DNA of 64,000 nucleotides from Lepidurus packardi (taxonomy: Eukaryota; Arthropoda; Branchiopoda; Notostraca; Triopsidae). The DNA lies in NCBI GenBank assembly GCA_023053545.1, contig JAKZAN010000005.1:12834001-12898000 (forward strand), given 5' to 3'. The position numbers and the translations under genes were made by a program. Shown here one piece after another: positions 43,651 to 55,022 of this stretch. Position 1 is the stretch's first letter, and the number at the start of each line of letters is the position of its first letter. The notes beneath the pieces are model-generated. The model saw only the letters and a program-made list of their open reading frames with translations, had not been told where the DNA came from and did no database searches.

Positions 43651-46600
43651 ATGCAGGTGGATTTAAGAAAGGTAAGTCTTGCTTTCGTACTTGTCGAGAA
43701 ACGAGCGCTTGAACTTGGCGTTGTTGACAGATAGCAAATCTTTATTTTGGTAAGATAAAACCGTCCGGTCTCTATCTGTACCTTGTTCTTCCCTTCTTGG
43801 TGTATCTTGTTGTCTGGGTACATATCACCTTGTTCCTATCTAGGTCGCGGGAAGCCACCTTTCCTTGTATGAAGCTTGGTATGATCAGGTAAAAGGGAAA
43901 AAGCCTTTAAATTATATATCACTCGATTGATATTCGATCCGAATGACGAATACAAAATTGACGTTCTTATTGTGCAGGTCGATCCCAACAATGCTGGCAA
44001 CATTAGAGCTTTGGATGCGGCACGTTTCTTGAAAAAATCCGGTCTCCCGAGCACAATCTTGAGCAAAATATGGGAATTATCAGATCCGTACGGCCGAGGC
44101 TTTTTGGACAAAACCGGGCTGTTTCTGGCTTTAAAGTTAGTCTCTTTGGCCCAAAACGGATTAGAAGTGAGCGTCTCGAACGTCGCGCTGGAAACGCCCC
44201 CTCCTAACATGGTAAAAAGACGAAAACTCGCTCTCCCTGACCTTTCTTTTCACTTTTTTCGTGGATATTAGGGCGAATTACCACCTATGCATGGATGGCC
44301 TCCTATGCCAATGATGTCAGCGCCTAACACTTTCACATCGCCTCCAGTGAGCACGCAAGGCTTAGACTGGTCTGTGAAACCCGATGATGCTGCCAAATAT
44401 AACGCGTTGTTCGACTCATTGGAACCCCAAAACGAGACTCTCTCAGGAAACAAAGTACTCCCTGCAAACCGGAATCCTTCACTTTGTAACTTTGTAACGT
44501 TTCATTTCATACCAGGTTCGTGGCGCTTTGATGAACTCGAAGCTGCCAGTGAAAACGCTGGGGAAAATCTGGGATTTGTCCGATCTGGACAAGGATGGAG
44601 CGTTGGATCGGCACGAATTCACAGTGGTGAGTTCCTTTGATTCCTTTCCTTCCAATTCCATTTCAGAAGGAGCTCGTCGAGCCCAAACTACACTGATTAG
44701 AGAGCCTAGAATCCGTGTTAGACAAGCATGTTCTAGTTCTCGTTCATGTTCATGTTTTGAAAGTCCTTAAGCGAGCATGTTTAAATGTTGGGCACAACTG
44801 CAGGCTATGCATCTAGTCTATAAAGTCTTGGATGGCTACCCGTTGCCCACGACATTACCTGAGCCTTTAGCTGCGCCCAAGTATACGCCTTTCTCTTCCA
44901 TGACGTTCGACCGGAAAACGTCATTAGCAGGAGCAGTTGCTGTTCTGCCTCCTCTGCCCCCCATGGCTGCCGAATTCAAGGTAAAACCAATCAAAAATGG
45001 TAAAAAAAGTAAAAAAGAAGAGATAATTGAGCTTGATTCTTTCAATGTGCTTAATTCGTGCCACGAACTTTGCTTTCTAGAAGTAGGATGTTGATTGCGG
45101 GATGCTGACTACACATTGTTTATCGTTTTAGGGTCCGTTACAGCCGCCTCCTATTCCTGTGTTACCGTGGGTGGTGTCGTTGGCTGATAAGGCCAAATAT
45201 GAGGCCATGTTCCAAGTCGCGGATGTGGATAGAGACGGATTTGTGTCCGGGCTAGAGATTAAGGACGCGTTCCTCCAGTCGGGATTGCCCCAGCCCATCT
45301 TGGCTCATATATGGTAGTAAAAAACGACGGATTTATTGAATTCCACCTTCAATTAGACATTACATTCAATTAGCATTGGGGTCAGCCAAGTTTATGAGTT
45401 TTAAAAGTAACAAAAATGGCTCTCAGTAGAAAACGTCACCTTCATTACTCTTAGTAATGGAGGTGATTTTGTCCTCTTCTTTTTTTAGTAATTGGAGGTG
45501 ATTGAGTCCTCTTAAATCCTCGATTTAACTGAAAAAAGTTGAAAATTCGTTGGAAAAGTGACCAGTTTTGCCCCAAAATGGGATTTTCCTATTCTTTACA
45601 GCTATTTTCATATTATTACACATTTTTATTATTCTTTACAGGAATTTTTGTAGATTGTGAAGAGATTCTGTTGATAGCACGAGACTGTCGACGTAAAGCA
45701 GCGTTCCCTTTAACGAATTTCACGCTTTTTTCAGAAAAAATGGCTGAAAAGGGAAAATGAATGGCAAATATTTGTTTTTTCCAGGAACTTGTGCGACATT
45801 GGGCAGACGGGGAAGCTGAATGTGGAGCAGTTTGCCTTGGCCATGTGGCTCGTCCAGAAGAAACTAGTAGGCGGAGAACTCCCTGCGGTATTAACACCCG
45901 AAATGGTGCCACCTTCCTTACGACCAGCGAGCGAGCCTGTAAAAGACGAGAGCGCGAACGCCGAATTGGAAGAAATTGCCAAGGAAATTGAGAGCATGGC
46001 CCTCGAAAAACGACTCTTGGAGAGTGAAATAGCGCAAAAAGAAGCAGACATTCAAATAAAACAAGGAGAAGTACGATCCTTGCAGGTATTGAGCCAAGTT
46101 TGCTCCTCCAAGCCAATAAACTAGTCAATTCATTCTACATTTAATGTGGATTTTTTCTGGATAGACGGAATTCGAAACGTTATCAGCCACGTTACGACAG
46201 TTGGAAAACCAGAAGAAAGAAGCTCAAAAGCGTTTGGATGATCTAAGCCATCAGGTAAAACGATTTCTCTGTTTAAAAAGTCCAAGGAAGCACTTCTTGT
46301 GTGATTTTCGAGTGAAATTTTGAGTTTATGATTTGAAGCTTGGATTTGAGTTGATTTTGCACGGTTTTTACAGCAAGTGGCATTAGAGCATGATTTGAAA
46401 GTGGTCAGACAAGACTTGGCTGCTGAGGAAGTGCAGGTAAGGCGATTTTCTGTGTGAAATTTCCCTTTTTCGAGTTCAGCTCCATTAGTTTTTTGTTTCC
46501 GGTAGTTGTCCGTTGTGTAGAATCGCTAGATTTGACCATTTCCTCGAATATTAATGGATGGATTCAATCTTATAGGTTATAACTTTGCGAGCTCAATTGG

Positions 46601-49600
46601 GCGAGCAGGAAAAAGCCCTGAAAAGCCAAGAAGAGGAAATGGCCGGCAAGCGACAAGAGTTAAATCAGCTGAAACAAGAAGAAAATAAGATTGAAAACGA
46701 TGTGGCGGCCTGCAAAAACACACTCGAGTCCCTTAACCGGAATCTTCAAGACACGCAACTGCATATCAGTCAGGTAATACCTCAATTTTGGGAAGAAATC
46801 GGTCAATTTTGAGGAATTCCGATTGATATCAATACGAATAATTATATATAATACGAATTTCATATTAAAATAATTTTTTAAAGTCGATAGGTTGAACCAA
46901 TCTCGTTGTTCTTTTATTTGTGCAGAGGTAATCTTGAAAATAGATCAATCTTGGGAAGAAATCTGTCAATTTGGAGGAATTTCGATTGATATCAATCTTT
47001 GATTGATATCAATCTTTAAGGTCGATTGATACGAATAATCATATACAATACGAATTTCATATTAAAATAATTTTTTAAGGTCGATTGAACCAATCTTTGT
47101 GTTCTTTTATTTGTGCAGAGGTAATCTTGAAAATAGCTCAATCTTGGGAAGAAATCTGGCAATTTGGAGGAATTTCGATTGATATCAATTTTTGATTGAT
47201 ATCAATCTTTAAGGTCGATTGATACGAATAATCATATACAATACGAATTTCATATTAAAATAACTTTTTAAGGTCGATTGAACCAATCTCGTTGTTCTTT
47301 TATTTGTGCAGAGGTAATCTTGAACATAGATCAATCTTGGGAAGAAATCTGGCAATTTGGAGGAATTTCGATTGATATCAATTTTTGATTGATATCAATC
47401 TTTAAGGTCGATTGATACGAATAATCATATACAATACGAATTTCATATTAAAATAACTTTTTAAGGTCGATTGAACCAATCTCGTTGTTCTTTTATTTGT
47501 GCAGAGGTAATCTTGAACATAGATCAATCTTGGGAAGAAATCTGGCAATTTGGAGGAATTTCGATTGATATCAATTTTTGATTGATATCAATCTTTAAGG
47601 TCGATTGATACGAATAATCATATACAATACGAATTTCATATTAAAATAACTTTTTAAGGTCGATTGAACCAATCTCGTTGTTCTTTTATTTGTGCAGAGG
47701 TAATCTTGAACATAGATCAATCTTGGGAAGAAATCTGGCAATTTGGAGGAATTTCGATTGCTATATAAAAAGAATTTCACGTTTCAGATTTTCACATTAA
47801 AATAATTTTTTCGTTTTTTAAGGTTGATAGGTTGACTAAATCTGTGTGTTTTTTCTTTGTGCAGGTCAAGGCGAAGATGACAATGCTGGAGGAACAACAA
47901 AGACAGATGCAAGATGCTCTCTCGGCCTTCGATTTGGCTCTAGAAACCGAAGATGCCACAGTAGCAGGCGATTATTTGAATTCGACATTGTCGCCCACTT
48001 TCCAAGATCCGGAATTCCTGCGGATGGACACGCCCTCCAGGAATACGCCTTCTCATACGAATGGAACCAAATCCCCTTTTGGAGTAATGTTCCTTTTCTT
48101 CATTTTCTGTCATTTTTGAATGGATTATTTGAGGGAAATATGCTTTTATTTTTATTTCATTTTATTTATTTTATTTTTAGTTCAAACTTTTCTTTTTCTA
48201 ATTTGGTATTGATTTTTTCTAATTATTTCTATTTTTTATTTTCTATTTTATTTCTATTTTCTTAATATTATTTCTATTTTATTTCTATTTTCTTAATATT
48301 ATTTCTATTTTCTAATGATCTTTTTTTTATTTTTTCTAATTTTTTCTATTGATTTTTTACTTTTTCTTGTGTTTTTGAATGGTTTATTTGAGGGAAATAT
48401 GATTCAAACTTTGATTTTTTCTGATTCTTGTTTGTATGTTTTAGGAAACGGATCCTTTTTCTAGTCATACTGCGCCTGCACGGCCTCCTCTACCACCAGT
48501 CAATGGAGATCCTTTCGGTGATTCTGATTTCTTCAGCAAAGGTTAGGTTTCCTTTTCAAAAAATGCTAGAATTTGTTAAGAATTCATTGAAATTCGATTT
48601 TTATTTATTTTTTTTATTTTTTTTAGCGAATTCGACGAGTCGAGTGACAGGGACGGATCCTTTTGGTGCTTCAGCAGATCCGTTTGTTAGACTCTTTGGT
48701 CCTCCAAGCCCTACCACACCCGTACGCTCATTCTCGAATGTCATTGAATTTTCCATTTATTTCATGTTTTGATTCTTGAAGATTGATCCCTTTGCTCCGT
48801 TCGACGCGTTTGGCTCAGCCGTCAACTCTGCTCCTACGGTAAGCTCATCTTGGCCTTTTTAGTGTTGAAGGAATCTTTGACATCGATTCAATTCTGTTTT
48901 TCAATAGGGAGCTGGGAGCGATCCGTTTGGGAGTGACCCGTTTGGGGCTCCTAGGGCTGAATCGCCTACTCCGGCACTGCCTCCTAAGAAAGCCAAGCAG
49001 CCGCCCCCACGGCCAGCGCCCCCTAAGGCTACTGGAGCAAAACCTCAGCGTCCAGCCCCGCCCATTGCCAAAAATGACCCGTTTGCTGCCGCGCCCGTGT
49101 CCTCGAGCGCCAAAAGCGATCCCTTTGGGGGCTTTGCCGATTTTGCCAATTTTGAAAGCAAGGTAAGCCGTATGCGTCAACTCGGCGGCTTTACTTACAA
49201 CTCCGCAACGCCCCCTTTACCCCCCAGAAAATAACTGCCCTCTCTCAGAGAAATTCAATCTTAATCTCCCTTTTTTTCCCAAATCAAAAAAAAAAAAATA
49301 CAAATCTTGCTAGTCTTGTCTGTGAATCTCTGTGTGACTAACAAACTAACCGGTGTGTGTCCCTCTTTCTTCCCCTTCATTTATTTTTTTGGACAATTTA
49401 TAGCCCTGATTTGAATTTTTTATAATTTAATTGATTTTTATGAGTTTTAAGGTTTAGTTTTTTTGTGTTTTTTTTTTGGTTATTGGTTTTTTTTCGGTTG
49501 TGTCACACGCCATCATGTAGTTCTCCAGTACTGGCGACGAAGGCGATGCGTGGAGTGGCTTGAGCAGCAGCAGCATAAGTTCCAGTACTTGGAGCAATTC

Positions 49601-50249
49601 CAAGAAATTAAAACCGCCCAGTTTCCCAGCTCCGGTACCTATTCAAGCTTCGTCCCCTCAATCGCCTCGGTACGCTGAATTTGAGTTCACGGAAGATCCT
49701 TTCAAAGATGTGAAATTCGGGGATTTGGATTTTGGGGCCAACGATGCCGATCCCTTCGGCGACGCGTTTTCGCCCAGTTCCACTAAAAACGGAGTGGTCG
49801 ATCCCTTTGCGGCCCCAACGTCTAGCCTCCAAACTAAAAACGAAGTGAACTTAAAGAAGAACGGCTGGGATGCGTGGGACGAGAGTGCTAGTACTCCCAG
49901 TACCACCGAAAGCTCGAGTTGGGATGTCGAGCTACCCGAAAGGGACCCCTTTGGGAGTAGCGGAGCCGAAGATTCGTTTTCGAGTGCGAAACTGAGCAAA
50001 GCCTCTTCAGGGTTCGTGGCCAGTACCTTGAAGAGCAAATTGGGCCTCAAGCTACCCCTAGTTTCCCCCCATAAAAGCAAGAAAATCGGGCAAGAGGAGA
50101 ATCAGCTCGCTTGGGTGGCAGCCGAGAGTTTACGCGAAGAAGAAGAACGTCAAAAGCGCATCGAATTACGGGAGCAGGCCGATTTGGAATTAGCGTTGGC
50201 GCTGAGTCAATCCGAGATGGAAACACCTACAAAAGATCGTTTGATTTGA
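43651..50249 (+). CDS. EPS15: EPS15 endocytic adaptor
   Basis: Seventeen exons (43651-43671, 43844-43888, 43978-44211, 44272-44454, 44516-44626, 44804-44980, 45132-45313, 45785-46085, 46165-46254, 46374-46436, 46576-46773, 47865-48083, 48445-48541, 48627-48721, 48782-48838, 48908-49162, 49521-50249) give 1018 residues. EPS15 is a scaffold of clathrin-coated pits that binds AP-2 and ubiquitinated cargo. Seen: three EH domains ([56 protein letters not shown]), a Pro-rich linker, a long coiled coil, about 13 AP-2-binding DPF motifs and C-terminal ubiquitin-interacting motifs ([14 protein letters not shown] and [12 protein letters not shown]). Exon 1 is only seven codons (MQVDLRK), so the N-terminus is the weakest part. 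Intron 11 is a 193-base-period tandem repeat. Confidence 0.95.
46774..47864. repeat. EPS15 intron 11: 193-base tandem array with acceptor-donor fusions
   Basis: After the true donor (GT at 46774) the intron repeats at an exact 193-base period. The junction TTATTTGTGCAGAG|GTAATC places GT at 46928, 47121, 47314, 47507 and 47700, before the true acceptor CTTTGTGCAG at 47864. Each unit carries a pyrimidine-rich stretch, a CAG and a GTAAT. The first and last partial units match the intron ends, so the repeat unit is the ancestral intron itself. Confidence 0.92.
48120..48420. repeat. TTTCTATTTTCTAAT-type simple repeat, EPS15 intron 12
   Basis: T-rich imperfect repeats of TTTCTATTTT and TTAATATTATTTCTA. 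GAGGGAAATATG recurs at about 48130 and 48390. Confidence 0.7.
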
Positions 50250-51482
50250 AAAAAAAGAAAGAAAAACCGTTAACTTTTTGAATTTGGGTTCTCAGTATCC
50301 GTTTTGATGTTGCGTTGGTAGATGGCGCGCGCGTGCACAAGTTTCGCCTTTCAAACCGCTAAACATAACAACATTTGTTTCAAATCCATCGCTTCAACAA
50401 TGGCGATTGGGCTTCTTTTTAAGAGATTCAGAAACCAAGACTTGTTTTCGTGTGGGAGTGCAAGCTAACAAAGATGAAAAGAAAGAAAACGGTGCGGAAA
50501 GTTGATCAGTTTACTTGTCTCACAGGTTTTAGCAATAGTTTTAATGAAAAAGTACATGGTTAGTCGAGAATTTCCGTTGGTTCCGGGAAATTTGCTTGGT
50601 TTGAGCCGAAATGGAACTCGTCAAGTGCCGTGTGCGCTTCCTTGTCTTAACTAAGTGGAATTGAATTCGAAGACCGAAAGCCTAGGTTAAATATCCCAGT
50701 AAAAGAAAAAAAAGTCTTGTTTTTTTCTTTGTTTTCTTTTTTCTTTGTTTAGGGCCGAGTCTTTAGAAGTTATGTAGAGTTTCTGTCAGGAAGAAGCTCG
50801 AGAATACTGATGGCTGTGTTAGTATTAAGTTACATTCCGTAACATGCTCTTTTTTCATCATCATTCATTTCAGAATTCTTCTCCCCCCTTGTAATTTATG
50901 AGAAACGGATTTGTTGTGTCTTACAAAAGTTTAACCGAGTATGTTGCATAGGTTCAGGGGCAGGTTGTGTGGCTAAGTTGAGGACACTTGAACCTGGGTA
51001 GGATTTCTATTTACCAAACAGTCTCTTTTCCCCTTGTTCAGGTTCCACCCAACTTTTTTAAAACCGTTAAGAAAACCCTGCGTATCTTGGTGTCTTGTAC
51101 GTTACGAGTTTTTTCCCCTTTAGCGAGCATTTCGTTTTGTGTTTGGACTGTTTTCATTTTGCTAATCTATTCCGTGTCATTTATGTGGATTGTGCGGGGT
51201 GAATAGATCAAAAATGCCCTGTCCGAAAAATGGGAAGCTTTTCCTCAGATTCTTCAACTTTATTGTCCATTTTATAATATATTTACAGGGGATTAGAGGA
51301 TTGATTTCGTCTCACTTTGGTTTCGCAGTGATAATGCTGAGAGGGCAAATTGGTCCTTATTTACAATTCTGGTACAAGACTTGGTTTCGGGATGGAGGTG
51401 GAATTTTTTTCTTTTAAGCACATTTTCCGGGAGAATTTTCAACTTTTGGGAATTGAAAATGAGGAATTGGGAGGGAAGGATA
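50250..51482. other. EPS15 3' flank / intergenic region
   Basis: No gene is supported. The sequence after the EPS15 stop contains poly-A and poly-T stretches (about 50245-50270, 50705-50755) and is probably the 3'UTR. Short open frames on the plus strand (for example 50988-51206) are Phe/Ser-rich without family resemblance. Confidence 0.35.
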
Positions 51483-53445
51483 TCACGAAGAAGACAGGTA
51501 ATCCGACATTTCAGTGTCTTCCACGATGGAGGGAGAAGTGGAAACTAAGCGACGAATCGATTGTCGTTTGCTGTTGGAATAGTTGGTGGTTTTCACGCCG
51601 TTGAACAGGTTCTCGGGCAATACTTCTGGTGAGCTATCACTGTGGTTGGTCGACCTACTGGTTTTGTTTCTCCAGCTTCTCCGAACGGAATTGAACTAGA
51701 AGTAGAAGATAATAGCTAGAATTAATCTCTTGAACTTAAGAAATAAGAAGACACAATAAGCTCGTATTTTGAACCCTCGGCCAGCGGAAATGGATTCAAA
51801 TGTCCCGCCCGAATGACCACGTGCTCGGCCAGCGGAAATGGATTCAAATTTCCCGCCCGAACGACCACGTGGTCGGCCAGACGCTTCCTTCGGCTTGACA
51901 GATAGGGGAGCTTTGAGCGGTTAAGCTTGAATTTTGTTAGTTTAAAGCTCGTACTGTACACGTACACGTGATATTATGTACGTTTAGTGTACCTTGAAGG
52001 TATTCTGTGATGTTAAGGATGTGCAGTTCATAAACATGAAGGTTTATTAACTTAAACTAGTGTTTGAGCCCTTTAGCCAAAACGGCCGCGAAATGGATTC
52101 AAATTTTGCGCCAGAATGGTCACGTGATCAAGCTAGAATAACAACGCTTCCATTGGCTCCTGACAGACCTGGAACTGTTTTGAGCTTCTAAGCTTGAGTT
52201 TGGTTAGTTTAAAGCATCTACACGTGATAATATGTGCGTTTCATGTACTGTGAAGGTATTCTAGTATTAAGGGCAAGTATTAAAGTAAGGGCAAGTATTA
52301 GTAAGGGCAAGTATTAAAGCAATAAAATTGAAAACAAAGGCTTACAATGACGAGAGCGACCATACAACCCAAAACTGCTCCTGCTAAAACGTCCCACCAA
52401 TGGTGTCTTCGATCTGTGATGCGAGTAAGACTGCAGATTATGGCCCAAGAAGCTAAAATAGCTTGCATGACAGGCTTCAACAACGAAGAAGGCTGCCACG
52501 TGACATTGAGTTGAGTATACCACTAAAAATAAATCAGTCAATTAATAAAACCGCAGTGAACTTTCCTTTTCTGGCTTACTATGCAGAAAATGGAGACAAA
52601 TACAGACAGGGAAGTATGGCCCGAGGGAAACGATTTTTGTGAATCCATTACGTAACGTGTGGGCAAACTGCTGACACACGTAAAGTTCGAAACGTACCTA
52701 AGATTTCCAAGTAACTCATTAAACTTTTGACTTTTCCATTTCATTTGACTTTTCCATCAACTCAATTGACAATATTCACCCTCTTTCGCAGACTTCTTGG
52801 GTCACGTTAGGCTTGCACGTGTCTAGGAAGTGAGGTCTGGGTTCCGAAACGATAGTTTTCGCCAATTCTGTCAAAGCTAAGACAATTAAACTGCCAATAG
52901 TCACAGGACGAGCCCAAAACCAAGTTTTGCGCACCAGTCGTTGGCAAGTGGCGAAAAAAGTTTCGCCTCGGGCAGCTTGAGAACTCATTTTAAACGCCTC
53001 CACAATGACACACTAATAAATGAGAAAACAAAGGCATTCTTAACATTAACTCATTTCTATTCTATTTTTTTTAATTGAACTCAGTATGCGTTTTCCAAGT
53101 CGTAATTTACCAAGATAACAGGTCCAATAAAACAACCCATAAGCAAGGTCCCAGTTTGCACTGTATCTCCGCCATATTTGTGACTAATACTGCGGTCATT
53201 GCAGTAGAATCCCGTTGACTTGGGTGTAATATAACCGGAGAAGGTCAACGCCAAAGTTCCGAGTACTATAGAAAGAAAACTAGTTTAAAAAATAGTTTTT
53301 TACTTGTAAATTACTAAATAAATCAAAATAAACATTGGGTTTTCTTACAAGAGCATGACAGTTTCCCAGGAGAATTTAAAGCTACTATATGGTACTTATA
53401 TAACGTAATAAGAATAGTTTCGATGTACAATAGAAACACCGTCAT
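51483..53445 (-). CDS. Lipid phosphate phosphatase (PLPP/wunen type)
   Basis: Six exons (53349-53445, 53111-53265, 52780-53012, 52580-52697, 52346-52522, 51483-51695) give 330 residues. This is an integral membrane PAP2 enzyme that dephosphorylates phosphatidate, lysophosphatidate and sphingosine-1-phosphate at the outer plasma-membrane face. Seen: FSGYITPKSTGFYCNDRSI, catalytic motif C1 (KTIVSEPRP) with PHFLDTC, C2 (SFPSGHTS) and C3 (TRITDRRHHWWD, with Thr in place of the usual first Ser). Hydrophobic segments lie between, and a Ser-rich cytoplasmic tail ends DYLSSS. The tail exon is separated by a 650-base intron. The first exon (MTVFLLYIETILITLYKYHI) fits in phase but is poorly conserved and could be an alternative start. 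Confidence 0.9.
51775..52265. repeat. Repeats with five CACGTG E-boxes in the last PLPP intron
   Basis: CGGCCAGCGGAAATGGATTC followed by AAAT.TCCCGCCCGAA occurs at about 51778 and 51826. A more diverged copy starts at about 52083 (GCGAAATGGATTCAAATTTT), and its flank (GTTTGGTTAGTTTAAAGC, ACACGTGATA.TATGT) again matches 51930-52005. CACGTG lies at 51818, 51866 (within the 12-base palindrome GACCACGTGGTC), 51965, 52121 and 52221. Confidence 0.8.
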
Positions 53446-55022
53446 TTTCTCTCACTTTGCAGGCACTGACTGGAAGAATGCTGTAAGAAACAACTGGGTC
53501 ACTGTGAGAACGACGCTGAAAACGTGTATAGCCTCCAGCGAGTGACTATGGAACTACTTCCTGGTTATTGTTCGCTGAACCCTGAGGCGCATGTTCCGAG
53601 CATGCGCAGTGATTGGCTCAAGCGTTTGAATGATAGTAACTTGCGAAAACTAACAATCTCCTTTAAGTTCTTTTACAAATTCAATGATAGATTCTACTTT
53701 CTGCATGTTCTGTCAGTCTTGAAGCTATGTTTTGAATGTTACGCGATTTAAAAAATCTTTCAAATTCAAAACGTATACATTCAAATTTCAAATTCAAAAT
53801 AAAGAAACGTTGCTAAATACTTGTAGCAAAGACTCGACAGAGCAGGAATGGATATACTATTAAAACCGGATTGGAGCTAGGAAATGCTACGGATTATAAG
53901 CTTCTTGCTGTATAAGATGACGCTGAATCCTTTGTGAAAGAGAAACACAGAAAGGGCACAGACATCCGCTGTTTCGCACGCAGGATGCCAAACCAATCCT
54001 TTCTAATCAACCTTAATAGGCTCAAGTTTTTCAAGTTCACGGACACAGTGTCCGTTTTCCTTGTTTCTTTACTCTTTACCACGCGATATTCAAAAATAGA
54101 AAACTTACAGAGAGTTAAGCAGGCAACATCGAGAATTAGACCCTGACACGAAGCCCTGCCTGGACATTTCATTGTAATGGAAGAAGGTATTGCACTTTTA
54201 GGAACTTTTAGGGACTTTTAGGCACTTTTAGGAACTTATTCAGCACGTCCTTCACTGTTCTTATTCGGCTAGTTCTTTTCACTCTGTGTCCTTTCTGTAT
54301 CGGGCACTTGAACGCGTTTAGTGTTACCGTCCGTTGATGTTTTCAACTAGATACGGATAAGGAGATAACAATTTTTGAGAAAGTTCCAAGTCCGAAGTTT
54401 TGTGACACTAATAAACGGCCTTGTGAGCACTTGTGAGCTATTGAGCTATTGGAATAATTTCCAAATTTTTTAAAAGTAGTAATTGACTGTTCACTGTTTT
54501 AAAATTTCACATTAATTCTTCGTTTTAGTTTTGGATGTATTGTTTTGGAACTGAATCTGGACGAAACGAAACACCGGAGTTTTCTTGGACGAAAGACGAG
54601 TCTGTCCAGAACCTCTTTTATAAATGAATTAAGGGGGGGTTTTCAAGACAAAAGAACCGAGCCCATTGGCTCATGGCTGCAGCCTTAGGAGTACCACAAT
54701 GGTATACCACAAGAATCGCAGCCGACAATTTGGCTTGGGTGACATTTGATCAACAATCTCTCCTTTGTTGTCGAGGTTCCTTGTAGGCTTGCCAAATGAG
54801 GTCGAATTATCGCAAACTTCCGGTGAAATACTGACTGGCTTCCTTTTCTGTGGTCTATTTCAACGTCAACGTGAATTAGCCCCGGATATTGGGTTACGAT
54901 TCCTTCCTTAGTCACTCCTGATCGTTAAAGGACGTTTTTTAAGACAAAATCTATTCCATAAAATTCCATTGCACCAAAAAAGGAGTAAAAGAAACCGTAC
55001 GAGAAGCCTGCCATTCGCAGTT
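53446..55022. other. Intergenic region, no gene recognised
   Basis: Contains the presumed PLPP promoter just right of 53445. CACTTTTAGG/ACTTTTAGGG short tandem units lie at about 54194-54235, and ACATTCAAATTTCAAATTCA repeats at about 53755-53800. Short open frames have no recognisable domain. AAAGGACGTTTT and AAAATTCCATT-like motifs occur near the SUOX 3' end. Confidence 0.35.

Noticed and set aside
45616-46128. 170-codon minus-strand frame over EPS15 exon 8
   Set aside because: Antisense shadow of the coiled-coil exon.
54685-54915. 76-codon minus-strand frame near the SUOX 3' end
   Set aside because: No splice signals linking it to SUOX and no family resemblance.
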